A stretch of DNA of 64,000 nt from Francisella halioticida (GCF_002211785.1 NZ_CP022132.1:1-64000), one strand, 5' to 3'. Counted from the first letter of the stretch, positions 16,199 through 25,980 are shown. The notes: generated from the sequence alone by a model not told the origin. Program-made: numbers and translations.

Positions 16199-17128
16199 TT
16201 ATTTTATTTTTCTTCTTGAATATCCACCTGCAATTTTAAGCATAAAAAACATCGAGAAAATAGCGATCAAGCTAAGTCCGATAGTAGGAGAGTTATTATC
16301 AATAAAGCCTGTGATTAGATTGACTGTTATTATATTTGTATTTAATAACCCGAGTAATTCAATTAATGCAATGATGTAAGCAGCAGCTATTACAATACAT
16401 AGTATTATAACGTTATAATGATAAAACTTTTGCTCTTTTGAGTTAATACTCAAAACTTTTGACATCAATCCAGCATCAAGAGAATCGATAATTATCATAC
16501 CTAGAGCAAATGAGAAAGGTAGTAGCATAATATACCAAACAGATAGACCATTTAGCACATTTGTTGCAGCCATACCTAAAAGAGCTATTTCTGTTGCAGT
16601 ATCAAACCCCAAGCCAAATAAAAAACCAATAAAATACATTTTATACGGTCTATCAATAGCTTTGATTAGGGGTCTAAAAATATTTGCTAATATTGAGTTT
16701 GAAGTATGGTCGTGTGTTTTAGATACTTTGTTTTTCAGCATTTCCTTTAGAGATACTAAACTCATTGTACCTGTTAGGAATAAAAAGATAGCTGATACAA
16801 CTGTCCCAAAGAATGCACCAATATCTAAAGCGCTAGTTTTCTCGATACTTGCAAAACTAAAGCCGATAACTATTAGTAGAGTTAATAAAAAAACAACTGT
16901 TGAATGACCTAGTGCAAAAAATAAACCAGTCTTGAAACTTGCCCTATTTTGGGCTACTAACTGCCTAGTTACATTATCTATAGCAACTATATGATCAGCA
17001 TCAAAACCATGCCTAAGACCTAATAAAAATGCAATACCAATCATACTAAGCATTTTGATATCTTGAGTTGCTAGAAATAATAGTAATGCTAAAATTAGAA
17101 TAGAGAAAATAGTTATATTTTTTCTCAT
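16199..17128 (-). CDS. Nickel/cobalt permease (NiCoT, HoxN/NixA family)
   Basis: This 309-residue inner-membrane protein would import nickel for the hydrogenase. The NiCoT signature H-x4-D-H is seen as HGFDADH at residues 40-46, and the other family motifs follow: FALGHSTVVF, FGLGFDTATE and LPFSFALGMIIIDSLDAGLM. About eight hydrophobic segments are evident. Its place just after the large-subunit gene supports nickel as the substrate rather than cobalt, although the sequence cannot prove this. A palindrome at 17197-17217 separates it from the large-subunit gene and may reduce read-through. Confidence 0.9.
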   Translation of the reverse strand: MRKNITIFSILILALLLFLATQDIKMLSMIGIAFLLGLRHGFDADHIVAIDNVTRQLVAQNRASFKTGLFFALGHSTVVFLLTLLIVIGFSFASIEKTSALDIGAFFGTVVSAIFLFLTGTMSLVSLKEMLKNKVSKTHDHTSNSILANIFRPLIKAIDRPYKMYFIGFLFGLGFDTATEIALLGMAATNVLNGLSVWYIMLLPFSFALGMIIIDSLDAGLMSKVLSINSKEQKFYHYNVIILCIVIAAAYIIALIELLGLLNTNIITVNLITGFIDNNSPTIGLSLIAIFSMFFMLKIAGGYSRRKIK

Positions 17129-17196
17129 ATAAATTTCCTTGTGTTAACCTAAGATAGTTATGCCATTTTTCAAAATATTATAATCTGCTAAATAGA

Positions 17197-17217
17197 TCCT
17201 ATAGTCAAGCTATAGGA
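17197..17217. terminator. Palindrome between hydrogenase large subunit and nickel permease
   Basis: TCCTATAG-TCAAG-CTATAGGA forms a perfect 8-base stem with a 5-base loop. A related sequence occurs at 26040-26068 between bcp and hypF. It could act as a weak terminator, an RNA processing site or a dispersed palindromic repeat. There is no strong T tract. Confidence 0.5.
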
Positions 17218-17246
17218 CGACAGAATTGTTAATTAAATTATGCAGA

Positions 17247-18542
17247 CTAATTTCTATCAATATTCAAAGTTAAGAAATGTGCAGAGCAAGAAATACATGG
17301 GTCATAGTTACGAATAACCATCTCAGCATGCAATCTTATCTCATCTTCTGACTTATCTAGACCAAAGCTTTCTAAAGCCATGCGTAAGTTAGCTTCAATA
17401 CAGGGCAAGTTTTGTGATGTAGGAGCTGATATTCTAATTTTTTCAGCTAAACCTCTATCATTGAGTTTTATATGATCTATTTGAAGTCCTCTTGGTGCTT
17501 CTACAGCACCCCAAGCATCAGCGGCTTTGACCTTATAATCAACACAAGGAGTATCTGTATAAGAGTAGTTCTCACAAACTTTTAATGCTCTTTCGATAGC
17601 CCAATACCCCTCAATAGCTCTAGCAATGACCGAATGAAACATATTTCTACTTGGCCATTTAACACCTGTAGCATGAGCCATTTCTTGGATATGTTTAGGT
17701 AGTTTTTCAAAGTTTAAATTGATTCTAGAAAGAGGTCCTAAAAGTATTGGCTCACCATCATGGGTAGTAGAGTGTAGTGCTGTAGATTGAACAGCATGAA
17801 ACTCTCTAAAATGATCATCGTATTCACTTATATGAAATTTCTCATTATCACTAGTAATTACATCATCACCAAATACAGGGTACTCTGTAGGATGAGATAA
17901 ACTAACCATCTTAAAAGGAATAGTTGTATCAGGAAATGATAGTGTTGATACCCAGTGTATAACATCTTTAGCATCATTTAGAGCGTCTTTTAGCTTAGGA
18001 ATCAAAGCATGAACTTTTTTAACCAAAGGAGCTTTATAAAATCCGCCAACTTTCATACCATTAGGATGGACAGATCTACCACCTAAAAGTTTAAGAATAT
18101 CATTACCTAAGTGTTGTAGTTTAACTCCACGCATTACTTCTTTAGGGTAGTCTTTAGCCATTTCGATAGCTGATCTATAACCTAAAAAATCTGGAGCTGC
18201 TAATAAGTGTACATGTAAATAGTGTGACTCCATCCATTCGCCTAAAAACATCAATAGTCGCATATCATCTACCCATTGAGTTCTAGTAATATCAAAAGCT
18301 GTTTCAAAAGCTCTCGAGAAGCCTGCTTGATATGCAAGAGGGCAAATACCACAAATACGTGCTACAGCATCTATAATTGCATTTGGCTCTCTACCTTCAA
18401 GGAATTTTTCAAAATAGCGTGGTGGTTCATAGATTCTTAGATCGCATTTATATATCTTGCCATCCTTAATTCTTAAATCTAGAGCACCTTCACCTTCAAC
18501 GCGCGCTAAAATAGGTACTTCTATAACTGTCTCTTTACTCAT
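17247..18542 (-). CDS. hydA: [NiFe] hydrogenase large (alpha) subunit, group 3b-like
   Basis: This 431-residue subunit holds the Ni-Fe(CN)2CO active site. The first cysteine pair is in RICGICPLAYQ (C64, C67) and the second in DPCISCSAH (C416, C419, H422). The nine residues after H422 (FLTLNIDRN) are the expected propeptide removed by the maturation protease. In many groups the fourth residue after the first pair is histidine; here it is tyrosine, which I recall from group 3b enzymes. It is the last of four subunit genes with 2-base gaps (hydB, hydG, hydD, hydA), and no membrane anchor subunit is present, so the enzyme should be cytoplasmic. Confidence 0.95.
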   Translation of the reverse strand: MSKETVIEVPILARVEGEGALDLRIKDGKIYKCDLRIYEPPRYFEKFLEGREPNAIIDAVARICGICPLAYQAGFSRAFETAFDITRTQWVDDMRLLMFLGEWMESHYLHVHLLAAPDFLGYRSAIEMAKDYPKEVMRGVKLQHLGNDILKLLGGRSVHPNGMKVGGFYKAPLVKKVHALIPKLKDALNDAKDVIHWVSTLSFPDTTIPFKMVSLSHPTEYPVFGDDVITSDNEKFHISEYDDHFREFHAVQSTALHSTTHDGEPILLGPLSRINLNFEKLPKHIQEMAHATGVKWPSRNMFHSVIARAIEGYWAIERALKVCENYSYTDTPCVDYKVKAADAWGAVEAPRGLQIDHIKLNDRGLAEKIRISAPTSQNLPCIEANLRMALESFGLDKSEDEIRLHAEMVIRNYDPCISCSAHFLTLNIDRN

Positions 18543-18544
18543 AA

Positions 18545-19351
18545 TTATACTCCAGCCTTTTTAAATACATCATCTTGGCTACTTATAAATTTATATTTAT
18601 CATGAATTTGTTTATCTGATAGACCTAACTCTTTTAGTTTGTGTGTCATAGCGCCTAGGTTTGCATATTTTGATGCTCCAAAGCAGCCATAGCACCCTCG
18701 ACCAAGTTTGGGACATATTGCACCACAACCATCTGCAATTACAGGGCCTAGGCAAGGCTCATCTTTTGCAACCATTACACAAGTAACGCCAGCATGCTTA
18801 CAACTAGTGCAAACAGGATCAACAACTTTTTCTGGCTCTACGCCAAATAGTAGCTGACGAATAGCTTTAATTATTTGCTCAGTAGTTATTGGACAACCAG
18901 AAATTTCAAAATCAACATTCACATATTCTTTAATAGCTTTAGCAGTTGATAAATCTCCATCAATGATTACTTGAGTCTCTTGAGGGTAAACAGCTTTTTG
19001 CCATTCTAGAAGTTCAGCTTCGTTGGTAAAGTTTCTTAGAGCTTGTATACCTCCAGCTATTGCACAGGCACCAATAGCAACAATATATTTTGCCTTTTCT
19101 CTAATTTTTTCTAAACGAGGAATATCATGATGAGTGTTTACACTACCTTCGATAAAAGCAATATCAACCTCTGCAAACTCGTCAAGAGGTCCAGCTTCAG
19201 CAAAGTGTACAATATCAACCATTTCAGCTAATGTAATTAGTGATACAGCATCATTTAATAATGCTAACTGGCAACCATCGCATGAGCTAAACTTATGTAC
19301 TGCTATTTTAGGATGAGGAGCTAAATTTTTTAACTTATCTTGAGCTGACAT
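18545..19351 (-). CDS. hydD: [NiFe] hydrogenase small (delta) subunit
   Basis: The 268-residue small subunit carries iron-sulfur clusters that pass electrons from the active site. The proximal-cluster motif CDGCQ is at C24 and C27, followed by GACAIAGG and GCPITTEQI. A C-terminal stretch contains CTSCKHAG, then DEPCLGPVIADGCGAICPKLG and GCYGCFG, giving ligands for additional clusters. There is no twin-arginine signal peptide, which agrees with a cytoplasmic group 3 enzyme. The start lies 2 bases after the hydG stop, so translation of the two is closely linked. Confidence 0.95.
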   Translation of the reverse strand: MSAQDKLKNLAPHPKIAVHKFSSCDGCQLALLNDAVSLITLAEMVDIVHFAEAGPLDEFAEVDIAFIEGSVNTHHDIPRLEKIREKAKYIVAIGACAIAGGIQALRNFTNEAELLEWQKAVYPQETQVIIDGDLSTAKAIKEYVNVDFEISGCPITTEQIIKAIRQLLFGVEPEKVVDPVCTSCKHAGVTCVMVAKDEPCLGPVIADGCGAICPKLGRGCYGCFGASKYANLGAMTHKLKELGLSDKQIHDKYKFISSQDDVFKKAGV

Positions 19352-19353
19352 AA

Positions 19354-20205
19354 TTATACTCCTTTTATTTCTAATAGTTTTTTAACAGCTGGATAGGCGT
19401 ATACTGGACCATCTTTACAGACAAATTCTTTACCCATTTGGCAATGACCACAATGTCCGATAGCACATTTCATACTACGCTCTAAGCTGATAAATATTTG
19501 CTCCTCTGGTACACCAGCTTTAGCAAATTCTTTAGCAGCATTTTTCATCATGATTTCAGGGCCAACACTCATCACATAAGTATTTGCATAATCAATATCT
19601 AAATCTGGAATTGCTGCAGTTACAAAGCCATCATACCACTTCCATGGACCATGAGGCTCGCCAGCTGTAGCAGCTAGAAGTACTTGTGTATTTGGCTGGT
19701 TATTCCAGTTTGTATATTTATCTTGATAGATAAGTCCAGAAGTATCACGAATACCTTGCACAACATATACTTTGCCATAGTTGTCTCTATCTTTCATAAT
19801 CTCTTCTGTTGCTGCAACTAGAGGAGCATTGCCAAGACCACCAGTCATGATTACAACATCTTTACCTCTAGCTTGCTTTAGAGGCCAAGAGCTCCCAAAT
19901 GGACCTCTAACACCAATAGTTTCACCAGTTCTAAGTTTGTTCATACCTTTGGTTATACGCCCAACTACTTGGATAGTATGTTCAAAGATATCATCAGCAA
20001 AATTTCTATCATTGACAATAGATATAGCTACTTCACCGACACCATATAGATATATCATATTAAATTGACCTGGATGGAATGTGTAATTTTTACGTAATTC
20101 TTCATCTACAAAGCGTAAACGTAACGTGAAAATATCTTCAGCATCTTGGATAAATTCTATTATCTCAGCTTCATGAGGTAAATAAGCATCTTGAGGATAT
20201 ATCAT
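19354..20205 (-). CDS. hydG: Hydrogenase gamma subunit, FAD/NAD(P)-binding with 2Fe-2S cluster
   Basis: This 283-residue protein belongs to the ferredoxin-NADP reductase-like family that includes sulfhydrogenase gamma and AsrB. It has an FAD-binding barrel (YTFHPGQFNMIYLYGVGEV, then GVRGPFG), a nucleotide-binding half (VIMTGGLGNAPLVAA) and a C-terminal cysteine cluster (CAIGHCGHCQMGKEFVC then KDGPV) for a 2Fe-2S centre. It would exchange electrons between NAD(P)H and the iron-sulfur chain. The gene sits tightly between hydB and hydD with 2-base gaps on both sides. NADP rather than NAD preference is inferred from the group 3b arrangement, not read from the sequence. Confidence 0.93.
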   Translation of the reverse strand: MIYPQDAYLPHEAEIIEFIQDAEDIFTLRLRFVDEELRKNYTFHPGQFNMIYLYGVGEVAISIVNDRNFADDIFEHTIQVVGRITKGMNKLRTGETIGVRGPFGSSWPLKQARGKDVVIMTGGLGNAPLVAATEEIMKDRDNYGKVYVVQGIRDTSGLIYQDKYTNWNNQPNTQVLLAATAGEPHGPWKWYDGFVTAAIPDLDIDYANTYVMSVGPEIMMKNAAKEFAKAGVPEEQIFISLERSMKCAIGHCGHCQMGKEFVCKDGPVYAYPAVKKLLEIKGV

Positions 20206-20207
20206 AA

Positions 20208-21308
20208 TTATTTCTCCTCACAAATAGCATTAATTTCTTCTGTAACATCAATTTTTACAGGGCACCATGTGACACAACGGCCACAACCAACACAGCCTTT
20301 AGTTTTAAACTGCTCTCTCCAAGTACCAAATTTGTGAGTTAGCCATTGACGATATCTGTGTTTTGGCTCTTCGCGGTATAGTTCACCATGGGTATAGCTA
20401 TGATCTAAGCCAAAGCATGAGTCCCATTCACGCGTATGCTCACTTTCTTTGCCATCTAAGCTCGGTTGCTCTTTTTCTGTATGACAAAAACAAGTAGGGC
20501 ATGATTGCGTACAGCTACCACAAGATAAGCACCTTTCTGCGACATCATTCCATTGTGGATGGTCATAAGAGCTAGTTAGTGCCTTTTCTACTTGTGCTAT
20601 TGGTGGTAGGGTTTTTTGTTGCATACCATATACAGCTTTTACTTTTTGCTCAGCTTGATATGTTTGCGCACCTGTTGCTGGTTCTAATTGTAGAGCTAAT
20701 ATTACTTGTCTACCTTTATCACTGCCTATTTCTATCACAAAGCCATTCTCAATCTCTGTCATAGCTAGATCAAAACCTTTATCAGCCTCAGGTTTGTCAC
20801 CTAGAGCGATGCAAAAACAGTTACTATGAGCAGTGGTACAATTAGCTGCTACAATAAACAGAGCTTCTCTTCTAGCCTTGTAGCGTACATCTTGATAGGC
20901 ATTTTCAACAAAGACTCTATCTTGAATTTCAATAGCTCTTAGATCACAAGGTCTGACGCCTAAGACAGCATATTTTTTTTTATTTAAACTTTGATTGAAT
21001 GTTAGCTTACCATTCTCATTACGTGAAACTTTCCAAAGAGTTTCTTTCTCTTCAAAAAGCATCGGCTTAACAGATTGAACAGGTACGCTCCAACCAAAAG
21101 CTTTTTTTGCATCTGTTTTGATGACTTCATATTTTGCAGGTTCTTGTATATCTACATAGCCCCACGGAAGCTCGCTTGCATTATTTATATTGTCATAAAC
21201 AATAGATTTATCTCTAACTGCTGGTGCCATAACTTCATAGCCTTGCCCTGAGAAGTAAGAAATCATCCTATCTAGATCATCATGTTTTAAAAAATAAAAC
21301 TGACTCAT
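20208..21308 (-). CDS. hydB: Hydrogenase beta subunit, 4Fe-4S protein
   Basis: This 366-residue protein resembles sulfhydrogenase beta and anaerobic sulfite reductase subunit A. Two C-terminal ferredoxin motifs are clear: CLSCGSCTQSCPTCFC and CVGCGRCVTWCP. They would carry electrons between the gamma and delta subunits. I placed the start at the ATG of MSQFYFLKHDDLDR (21308), which has AAGGAG seven bases upstream; an upstream start would overlap hypE. It is the first structural gene after hypE, 10 bases beyond its stop, so the maturation and structural genes appear to share one transcript. Confidence 0.93.
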   Translation of the reverse strand: MSQFYFLKHDDLDRMISYFSGQGYEVMAPAVRDKSIVYDNINNASELPWGYVDIQEPAKYEVIKTDAKKAFGWSVPVQSVKPMLFEEKETLWKVSRNENGKLTFNQSLNKKKYAVLGVRPCDLRAIEIQDRVFVENAYQDVRYKARREALFIVAANCTTAHSNCFCIALGDKPEADKGFDLAMTEIENGFVIEIGSDKGRQVILALQLEPATGAQTYQAEQKVKAVYGMQQKTLPPIAQVEKALTSSYDHPQWNDVAERCLSCGSCTQSCPTCFCHTEKEQPSLDGKESEHTREWDSCFGLDHSYTHGELYREEPKHRYRQWLTHKFGTWREQFKTKGCVGCGRCVTWCPVKIDVTEEINAICEEK

Positions 21309-21318
21309 GTTATTCTCC

Positions 21319-22344
21319 TTAACATATTCTTGGTAATTGCTCACCACTTAACCAGTCCACGCGTCTTTTACCACCAAATGTAGTTTTCATAAATACTTGT
21401 GGCTGTTCACTTTTTCTTACGGTTGCTATCACTTGGGCATTTTTTCCTAATGGATGACCCCTTAAGCAGTCTAAAACCTTTTGAGTCTGACTAGGCTTAC
21501 AAGCGATTAAAACTTTGCCTTCATTGGCTATATATAAAGGATCTAAACCAAGAAGCTCACATGCCGATTGAACTTGTGTAGATATAAAAAGCTTTTCTTC
21601 ATCTATTTCAATAGCTACATTATGTTGGTTAGCCCATTCATTAAGTGTTGCGCCGACACCTCCACGAGTAGGGTCACGCATAGTTTTCACTTTACAATTG
21701 TTTTTATAAATTGACCCAACTAAATCATCTAGAGATGTTGCATCACTTACAATTTGGCACTTAAAATCTAGTCCAACTCGTTGTGACATTACAGCAATAC
21801 CATGATCACCTAGCGATCCATTTATAATAATCTCATCGCCATCCTCTAGAATATCTCTAGTGACAAAATCATCACGAATAACACCAACACCTGATGTATT
21901 GATAAAGATGCCATCACCTTTACCTTTCTCAACAACTTTAGTATCACCAGTTACGATTTGGACATTAGCTTTTTTCGCAGCCTCTGCCATAGAGGCTAAG
22001 ATTATTTTTAGATCTTTAAGAGGAAGACCTTCTTCTAAGATAAGACCAACAGATATATATAAAGGTTTAGCACCGCCGACTACTAGATCATTAACAGTAC
22101 CATGAATTGCAAGACTACCAATATTACCACCGCTAAAAAAATATGGTGTAATAACATAGCTATCTGTAGTCATTGCGATCTTACCATTTATCTGTGGCAG
22201 TATAGCCTGATCTTCTGATTGAGCTAGATATTGGCTATCAAAACTTTTCTTTATCATCTGCTCTATTAAATGATGCATAGCTTTACCGCCAGCTCCCATA
22301 GCTAGATCAACTACACCATTTTTAATGTTTAATTTTATAGCCAT
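21319..22344 (-). CDS. hypE: Hydrogenase maturation protein HypE
   Basis: HypE uses ATP to dehydrate a carbamoyl group, received from HypF on its C-terminal cysteine, into thiocyanate, the source of the CN ligands. The protein ends in the required PRIC with terminal cysteine. The glycine-rich AMGAGGKAMHHLIEQ near the N terminus and GDTKVVEKGKGDG in the middle fit the PurM/HypE fold. I chose the ATG at 22344 (MAIKLNIKNGVVDL, 341 residues) because upstream codons overlap hypD and GGAG precedes this ATG. The start lies within two bases of the hypD stop, so coupling is likely. Confidence 0.94.
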   Translation of the reverse strand: MAIKLNIKNGVVDLAMGAGGKAMHHLIEQMIKKSFDSQYLAQSEDQAILPQINGKIAMTTDSYVITPYFFSGGNIGSLAIHGTVNDLVVGGAKPLYISVGLILEEGLPLKDLKIILASMAEAAKKANVQIVTGDTKVVEKGKGDGIFINTSGVGVIRDDFVTRDILEDGDEIIINGSLGDHGIAVMSQRVGLDFKCQIVSDATSLDDLVGSIYKNNCKVKTMRDPTRGGVGATLNEWANQHNVAIEIDEEKLFISTQVQSACELLGLDPLYIANEGKVLIACKPSQTQKVLDCLRGHPLGKNAQVIATVRKSEQPQVFMKTTFGGKRRVDWLSGEQLPRIC

Positions 22345-22345
22345 T

Positions 22346-23437
22346 TTAGTCTCCGTATTGGTAATGTGCCGCACAAGCGCCTTCTGATGAAACCATACAA
22401 GCTCCCATTGGTTGTTCTGGAGTACAAACCACACCAAATAATCTACAATCTTTAGGCTCTTTAAGACCCCTTAGAATATCAGGACAAGCACATTGCTTAT
22501 GTTCTATCCCTTGCACTTCGGTTATTTGGTAATATTTTTCAGCATCAAACTTTGCATATTCTTCTTTTATTTCTAAGGCACTGTTTGGAATATATCCAAG
22601 GCCACGCCATTCAAAAGTGTCTCTAATTGTTAGATATTTGGATATTAAGTTTTGTGCTAGTTGGTTACCGTCTGGTACAACAGCCCTTGTATACTGGTTT
22701 TCTACGCCTATTTTTCCAGCATTTATCATCTTGATAAGCATTAGTATAGATTGTAGTACATCTAAAGGTTCAAACCCTGCGACAACCATTGGTTTTTGAT
22801 ATTCTTTAGTCACTTTATCATAAGCATTACTACCAATGATTACGCTGACATGAGATGGGCCTAAAAAGCCATCAATTTTGACATCTTCAGATAAAATAGC
22901 TTGCATAGCTATAGGTGTAAGCACGTGATTACAAAATATTAGAAAATTATCTAACTTTTTAGCTATCGCTAACTGTATAGCTACAGTAGTTGGTGGAGTA
23001 GTTGTCTCAAAACCAATAGCAAAGAAGATAACTTTCTTATTAGGGTTCTCTTCAGCAAGCTTTAGAGCATCTTCTACTGAATACATCATGCGTACATCAG
23101 CACCACGAGCCTTAGCTTTGATTAGGCTATCTTGATGAGATCCAGGTACACGTAGCATATCTGCATAACTACAAAATATGACGTTTTCTTGAGATGCTAA
23201 AAATATTGCTTGATCAACTCTTTTGATCGGTAGTACACAAACAGGGCAACCTGGGCCATGTATCATTTTGATATTTTCAGGTAATAGACTAGGAATACCA
23301 TAACGGTGTAAGGCGTGTGTATGCCCGCCACAGAACTCCATTAAATTGTATTGTCTATTAGGGTCAACTTCTTTAGCTATTTGTTGTAAAAGAGTTTTTG
23401 CAACTTTCGGGGCCCTAAATTCTTGTATGTAATCCAT
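22346..23437 (-). CDS. hypD: Hydrogenase maturation protein HypD
   Basis: HypD is the scaffold on which the Fe(CN)2CO group is assembled with HypC. This 363-residue protein has the family motifs: CGGHTH near the N terminus, GPGCPVCVLP, and a GFETTTPPTT segment. Its C-terminal region has the cysteines that bind a 4Fe-4S cluster (CACPDILRG, CRLFGVVC, GACMVSSEGAC). The gene lies 11 bases after hypC. Length and motifs are normal and no defect is seen. Confidence 0.95.
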   Translation of the reverse strand: MDYIQEFRAPKVAKTLLQQIAKEVDPNRQYNLMEFCGGHTHALHRYGIPSLLPENIKMIHGPGCPVCVLPIKRVDQAIFLASQENVIFCSYADMLRVPGSHQDSLIKAKARGADVRMMYSVEDALKLAEENPNKKVIFFAIGFETTTPPTTVAIQLAIAKKLDNFLIFCNHVLTPIAMQAILSEDVKIDGFLGPSHVSVIIGSNAYDKVTKEYQKPMVVAGFEPLDVLQSILMLIKMINAGKIGVENQYTRAVVPDGNQLAQNLISKYLTIRDTFEWRGLGYIPNSALEIKEEYAKFDAEKYYQITEVQGIEHKQCACPDILRGLKEPKDCRLFGVVCTPEQPMGACMVSSEGACAAHYQYGD

Positions 23438-23448
23438 AACATCACCCC

Positions 23449-23673
23449 TTACTTATATTGTAACATTTCTTCAAAATTTTTGAGAGTCTGCTGAGCCATT
23501 TGTTTGTCTAATTTACTTAATGCAAAGCCAACGTGAATGATGACAAAGTCACCAATTTCTATATTCTCTGCCAGTAAAGTTAGTGAGACTTCTTTTTTGA
23601 CTCCGCCAACATTTACTACTGCCTGATTATCTTCTTTAATTTCTACAATTTCTGCAGGTATCGCTAAACACAT
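23449..23673 (-). CDS. hypC: Hydrogenase maturation chaperone HypC
   Basis: HypC is a small OB-fold chaperone that carries the iron centre from HypD to the large subunit. The 74-residue length and the start MCLAIPAEIVEI are characteristic; Cys2 is the functional residue after methionine removal. The conserved GDFVIIHVGFALSKLD segment is also present. Its start overlaps the end of hypF by 10 bases, indicating coupled translation. Only one HypC/HybG-type gene is visible, so it would serve the single hydrogenase. Confidence 0.95.
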   Translation of the reverse strand: MCLAIPAEIVEIKEDNQAVVNVGGVKKEVSLTLLAENIEIGDFVIIHVGFALSKLDKQMAQQTLKNFEEMLQYK

Positions 23674-25931
23674 TTTATTTCACCTTTTTTAAATTTTTTG
23701 GCTCCAAGCCAAGCTTGTCCAAGACTTATACTGCCATCATTTAGAGGTACTTTTTCTGAGATGTAAACATTAAAACCCAATTCCTTAAGTTGAGTATAAA
23801 CCTCAGTAAGTAGTAGTTTATTTTGAAAACAGCCACCACTTAGTATTATTGTTTTTATATTTTTCTCTTGAGCTGATTTACTAACCCATTCAACTAAAGC
23901 ATAAGCTAGAGAGCCATGCCATAGATTACTAGCTATAGATTTATCACTAGATTTAATAATAGCTTTGAATAGTTTTTCTAAAATTAATGTATTTTCACAA
24001 GATATTTTAAATAGATTATTTTCAATAGTTATTTGATTAGCTAATGACTCTAATTCCATTGCACTTTGGGATTCATAGCTATTTATATGACAAATGTTAA
24101 GTAGGCTAGAAACAGCATCAAATAGTCTACCCATACTGGTAGTTTTACTCTTTGGTAGGGAATTATTTTGCAAAAGTTTAATAATGTTTTCAGCTTGCGG
24201 AAATTCTTTGAGATGATTCGATATCTCAAGATTATATTTATGACATAATGCTAAAGCTATACGCCAAGGTTCTTTAGCTACTTTGTCACCACCAATATAT
24301 TCGATAGGGTCTAGCTCACCAATTCTATTAAATTCTAAGTTATCAATATCACAATGATAAAGCTCACCACCTCTAGCTAAACCATCTTCACCTAAACCAA
24401 AACCATCTAGTACTAAACCTATAGCTTGATCTTGTAAATTATGCTCAGCTATTACAGCAGTAAGATGTGCTTGATGATGTTGGATCTGATAAATTGGTAG
24501 ATTAAATTTCTGGGCAAAATGCGTAGTATAAATATCAGGATGTAAATCACAAGCAATACCATCAAACTTAAGCCCAAACATCTTTTGGAAATGCTCCAAA
24601 GACAGCTCGAAGAACTCTATATTAGCTTGGCTATCCATATTACCAATATGTTGCGATACAAAAGCTTGATTATCTTTGATAAAGCAAAAAGTATTCTTTA
24701 AAAATGCTCCAGTGGCTAATATATCTGGTAAGCTATCTGATAGCTGTATTGATTGTGGTACAAGACCTCGAGATCTTCTGATAGGTAGATTCTTTCCTAT
24801 AATAGTATGAAAGACACTATCATCACTTTTTATCGCAATGTCACGATTATCTGTAACTATAAGATCAGCGATATCTTTGAGCTTTTCGTGAGCTTCATTA
24901 TTATCTGCAATGATACTTTCACCAGAGATATTTGCACTTGTGGCTATCAAAACTAAATCATAAGCTTCACTAAGCCAACTAGAACCCTGAGGTTGATTTA
25001 ATAAATGATAAAAAAGGATATAATCAGTCCCGGTCGTTGGTAACATAAAACCAAGCTGATTTATATTAGATGCAATGGCTTTGCTTATATTACTAGTAAC
25101 GTGTCTTTTAAGTAAAACTATCGGTTTAATAGTAGAGTTTAGTAACTCAGCTTGCTGTGTGGTAACTTCTGCAGAATGCTTTTGTATGCTTTGAGTATTT
25201 AAAGCCATTAAAGCAAATGGTTTATTAGGGCGATGCTTTCTGTTGCGGAGTTTTGTGACTGCTTGAGTATTTGTAGCATTTACAACTAGCTTAAAGCCAT
25301 TTTGACTTTTTATGGCGATAATTTTACCAGCTTTGATAGCTTGTGATATCTCTGCAAAAGAATGTGATAATTTTGGCCCACATTTAGAACATGCAATGGT
25401 TTGAGCATGATAATGCCTATCTAATGGATTTGTATAACTAGCTAGACAATCATTACATAATGGAAAATCTTTATAAGTAGTTTTATCTCTATCATAAGGT
25501 AGGCTTTGTATCGTACTAAAGCGAGGGCCACAATGAGTACAGCTAGTATATGGATATAGATAGTAGCGACTTCGTGGGTTAAAAATATCATCTAAGCATG
25601 AATTACAAATAGCAGTATCAGCAGGTATTTTAGTTGTTGAGTTGCCTTGTAGGGTTTCTAAGATTTTAAAATCTGTAAATTTAGTTTCAGTTTGGCAAAT
25701 AGTCTTTTCAATAGTTTCTATATTAGCTAAAGGAGGTAGTTTTGCCTTTATATCAGCTATAAAACTATCTGCAATAGATTCGTCACATTGTAGAATGATT
25801 TTAACACCATTAGGAGTATTTTTCACCGAGCCACACAAATCCATATCTTTGGCAAGGCAATAGATAAAAGGGCGGAATCCAACCCCTTGAACTATACCAT
25901 TGACGAGAATTTTTGTTATGGTTTGTTGCAT
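23664..25931 (-). CDS. hypF: Carbamoyltransferase HypF
   Basis: HypF converts carbamoyl phosphate into the carbamoyl group transferred to HypE. The 755-residue protein shows all expected modules: an N-terminal acylphosphatase domain (GIVQGVGFRPFIYCLA), two zinc-finger units (CNSCLDDIF with CTHCGPR, and CNDCLASYT with CSKCGPK), a YrdC-like domain (about 200-390) and a C-terminal Kae1-like domain with the metal motif HHQAHLTAV. AGAGGAAAG precedes the ATG. A 144-base spacer with palindromes separates it from bcp upstream, so hypF may be transcribed from its own promoter or by read-through. Confidence 0.95.
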   Translation of the reverse strand: MQQTITKILVNGIVQGVGFRPFIYCLAKDMDLCGSVKNTPNGVKIILQCDESIADSFIADIKAKLPPLANIETIEKTICQTETKFTDFKILETLQGNSTTKIPADTAICNSCLDDIFNPRSRYYLYPYTSCTHCGPRFSTIQSLPYDRDKTTYKDFPLCNDCLASYTNPLDRHYHAQTIACSKCGPKLSHSFAEISQAIKAGKIIAIKSQNGFKLVVNATNTQAVTKLRNRKHRPNKPFALMALNTQSIQKHSAEVTTQQAELLNSTIKPIVLLKRHVTSNISKAIASNINQLGFMLPTTGTDYILFYHLLNQPQGSSWLSEAYDLVLIATSANISGESIIADNNEAHEKLKDIADLIVTDNRDIAIKSDDSVFHTIIGKNLPIRRSRGLVPQSIQLSDSLPDILATGAFLKNTFCFIKDNQAFVSQHIGNMDSQANIEFFELSLEHFQKMFGLKFDGIACDLHPDIYTTHFAQKFNLPIYQIQHHQAHLTAVIAEHNLQDQAIGLVLDGFGLGEDGLARGGELYHCDIDNLEFNRIGELDPIEYIGGDKVAKEPWRIALALCHKYNLEISNHLKEFPQAENIIKLLQNNSLPKSKTTSMGRLFDAVSSLLNICHINSYESQSAMELESLANQITIENNLFKISCENTLILEKLFKAIIKSSDKSIASNLWHGSLAYALVEWVSKSAQEKNIKTIILSGGCFQNKLLLTEVYTQLKELGFNVYISEKVPLNDGSISLGQAWLGAKKFKKGEIKCV

Positions 25932-25980
25932 TCTTTCCTCTTGTGGTGGGTATTTACCAACCTAATTAAAATCATTAGTC

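Noticed and set aside
22345-22437. N-terminal extension of HypE upstream of 22344
   Set aside because: The extra codons lie inside hypD in another frame, while MAIKLNIKNGVVDL with GGAG upstream is the expected HypE start.
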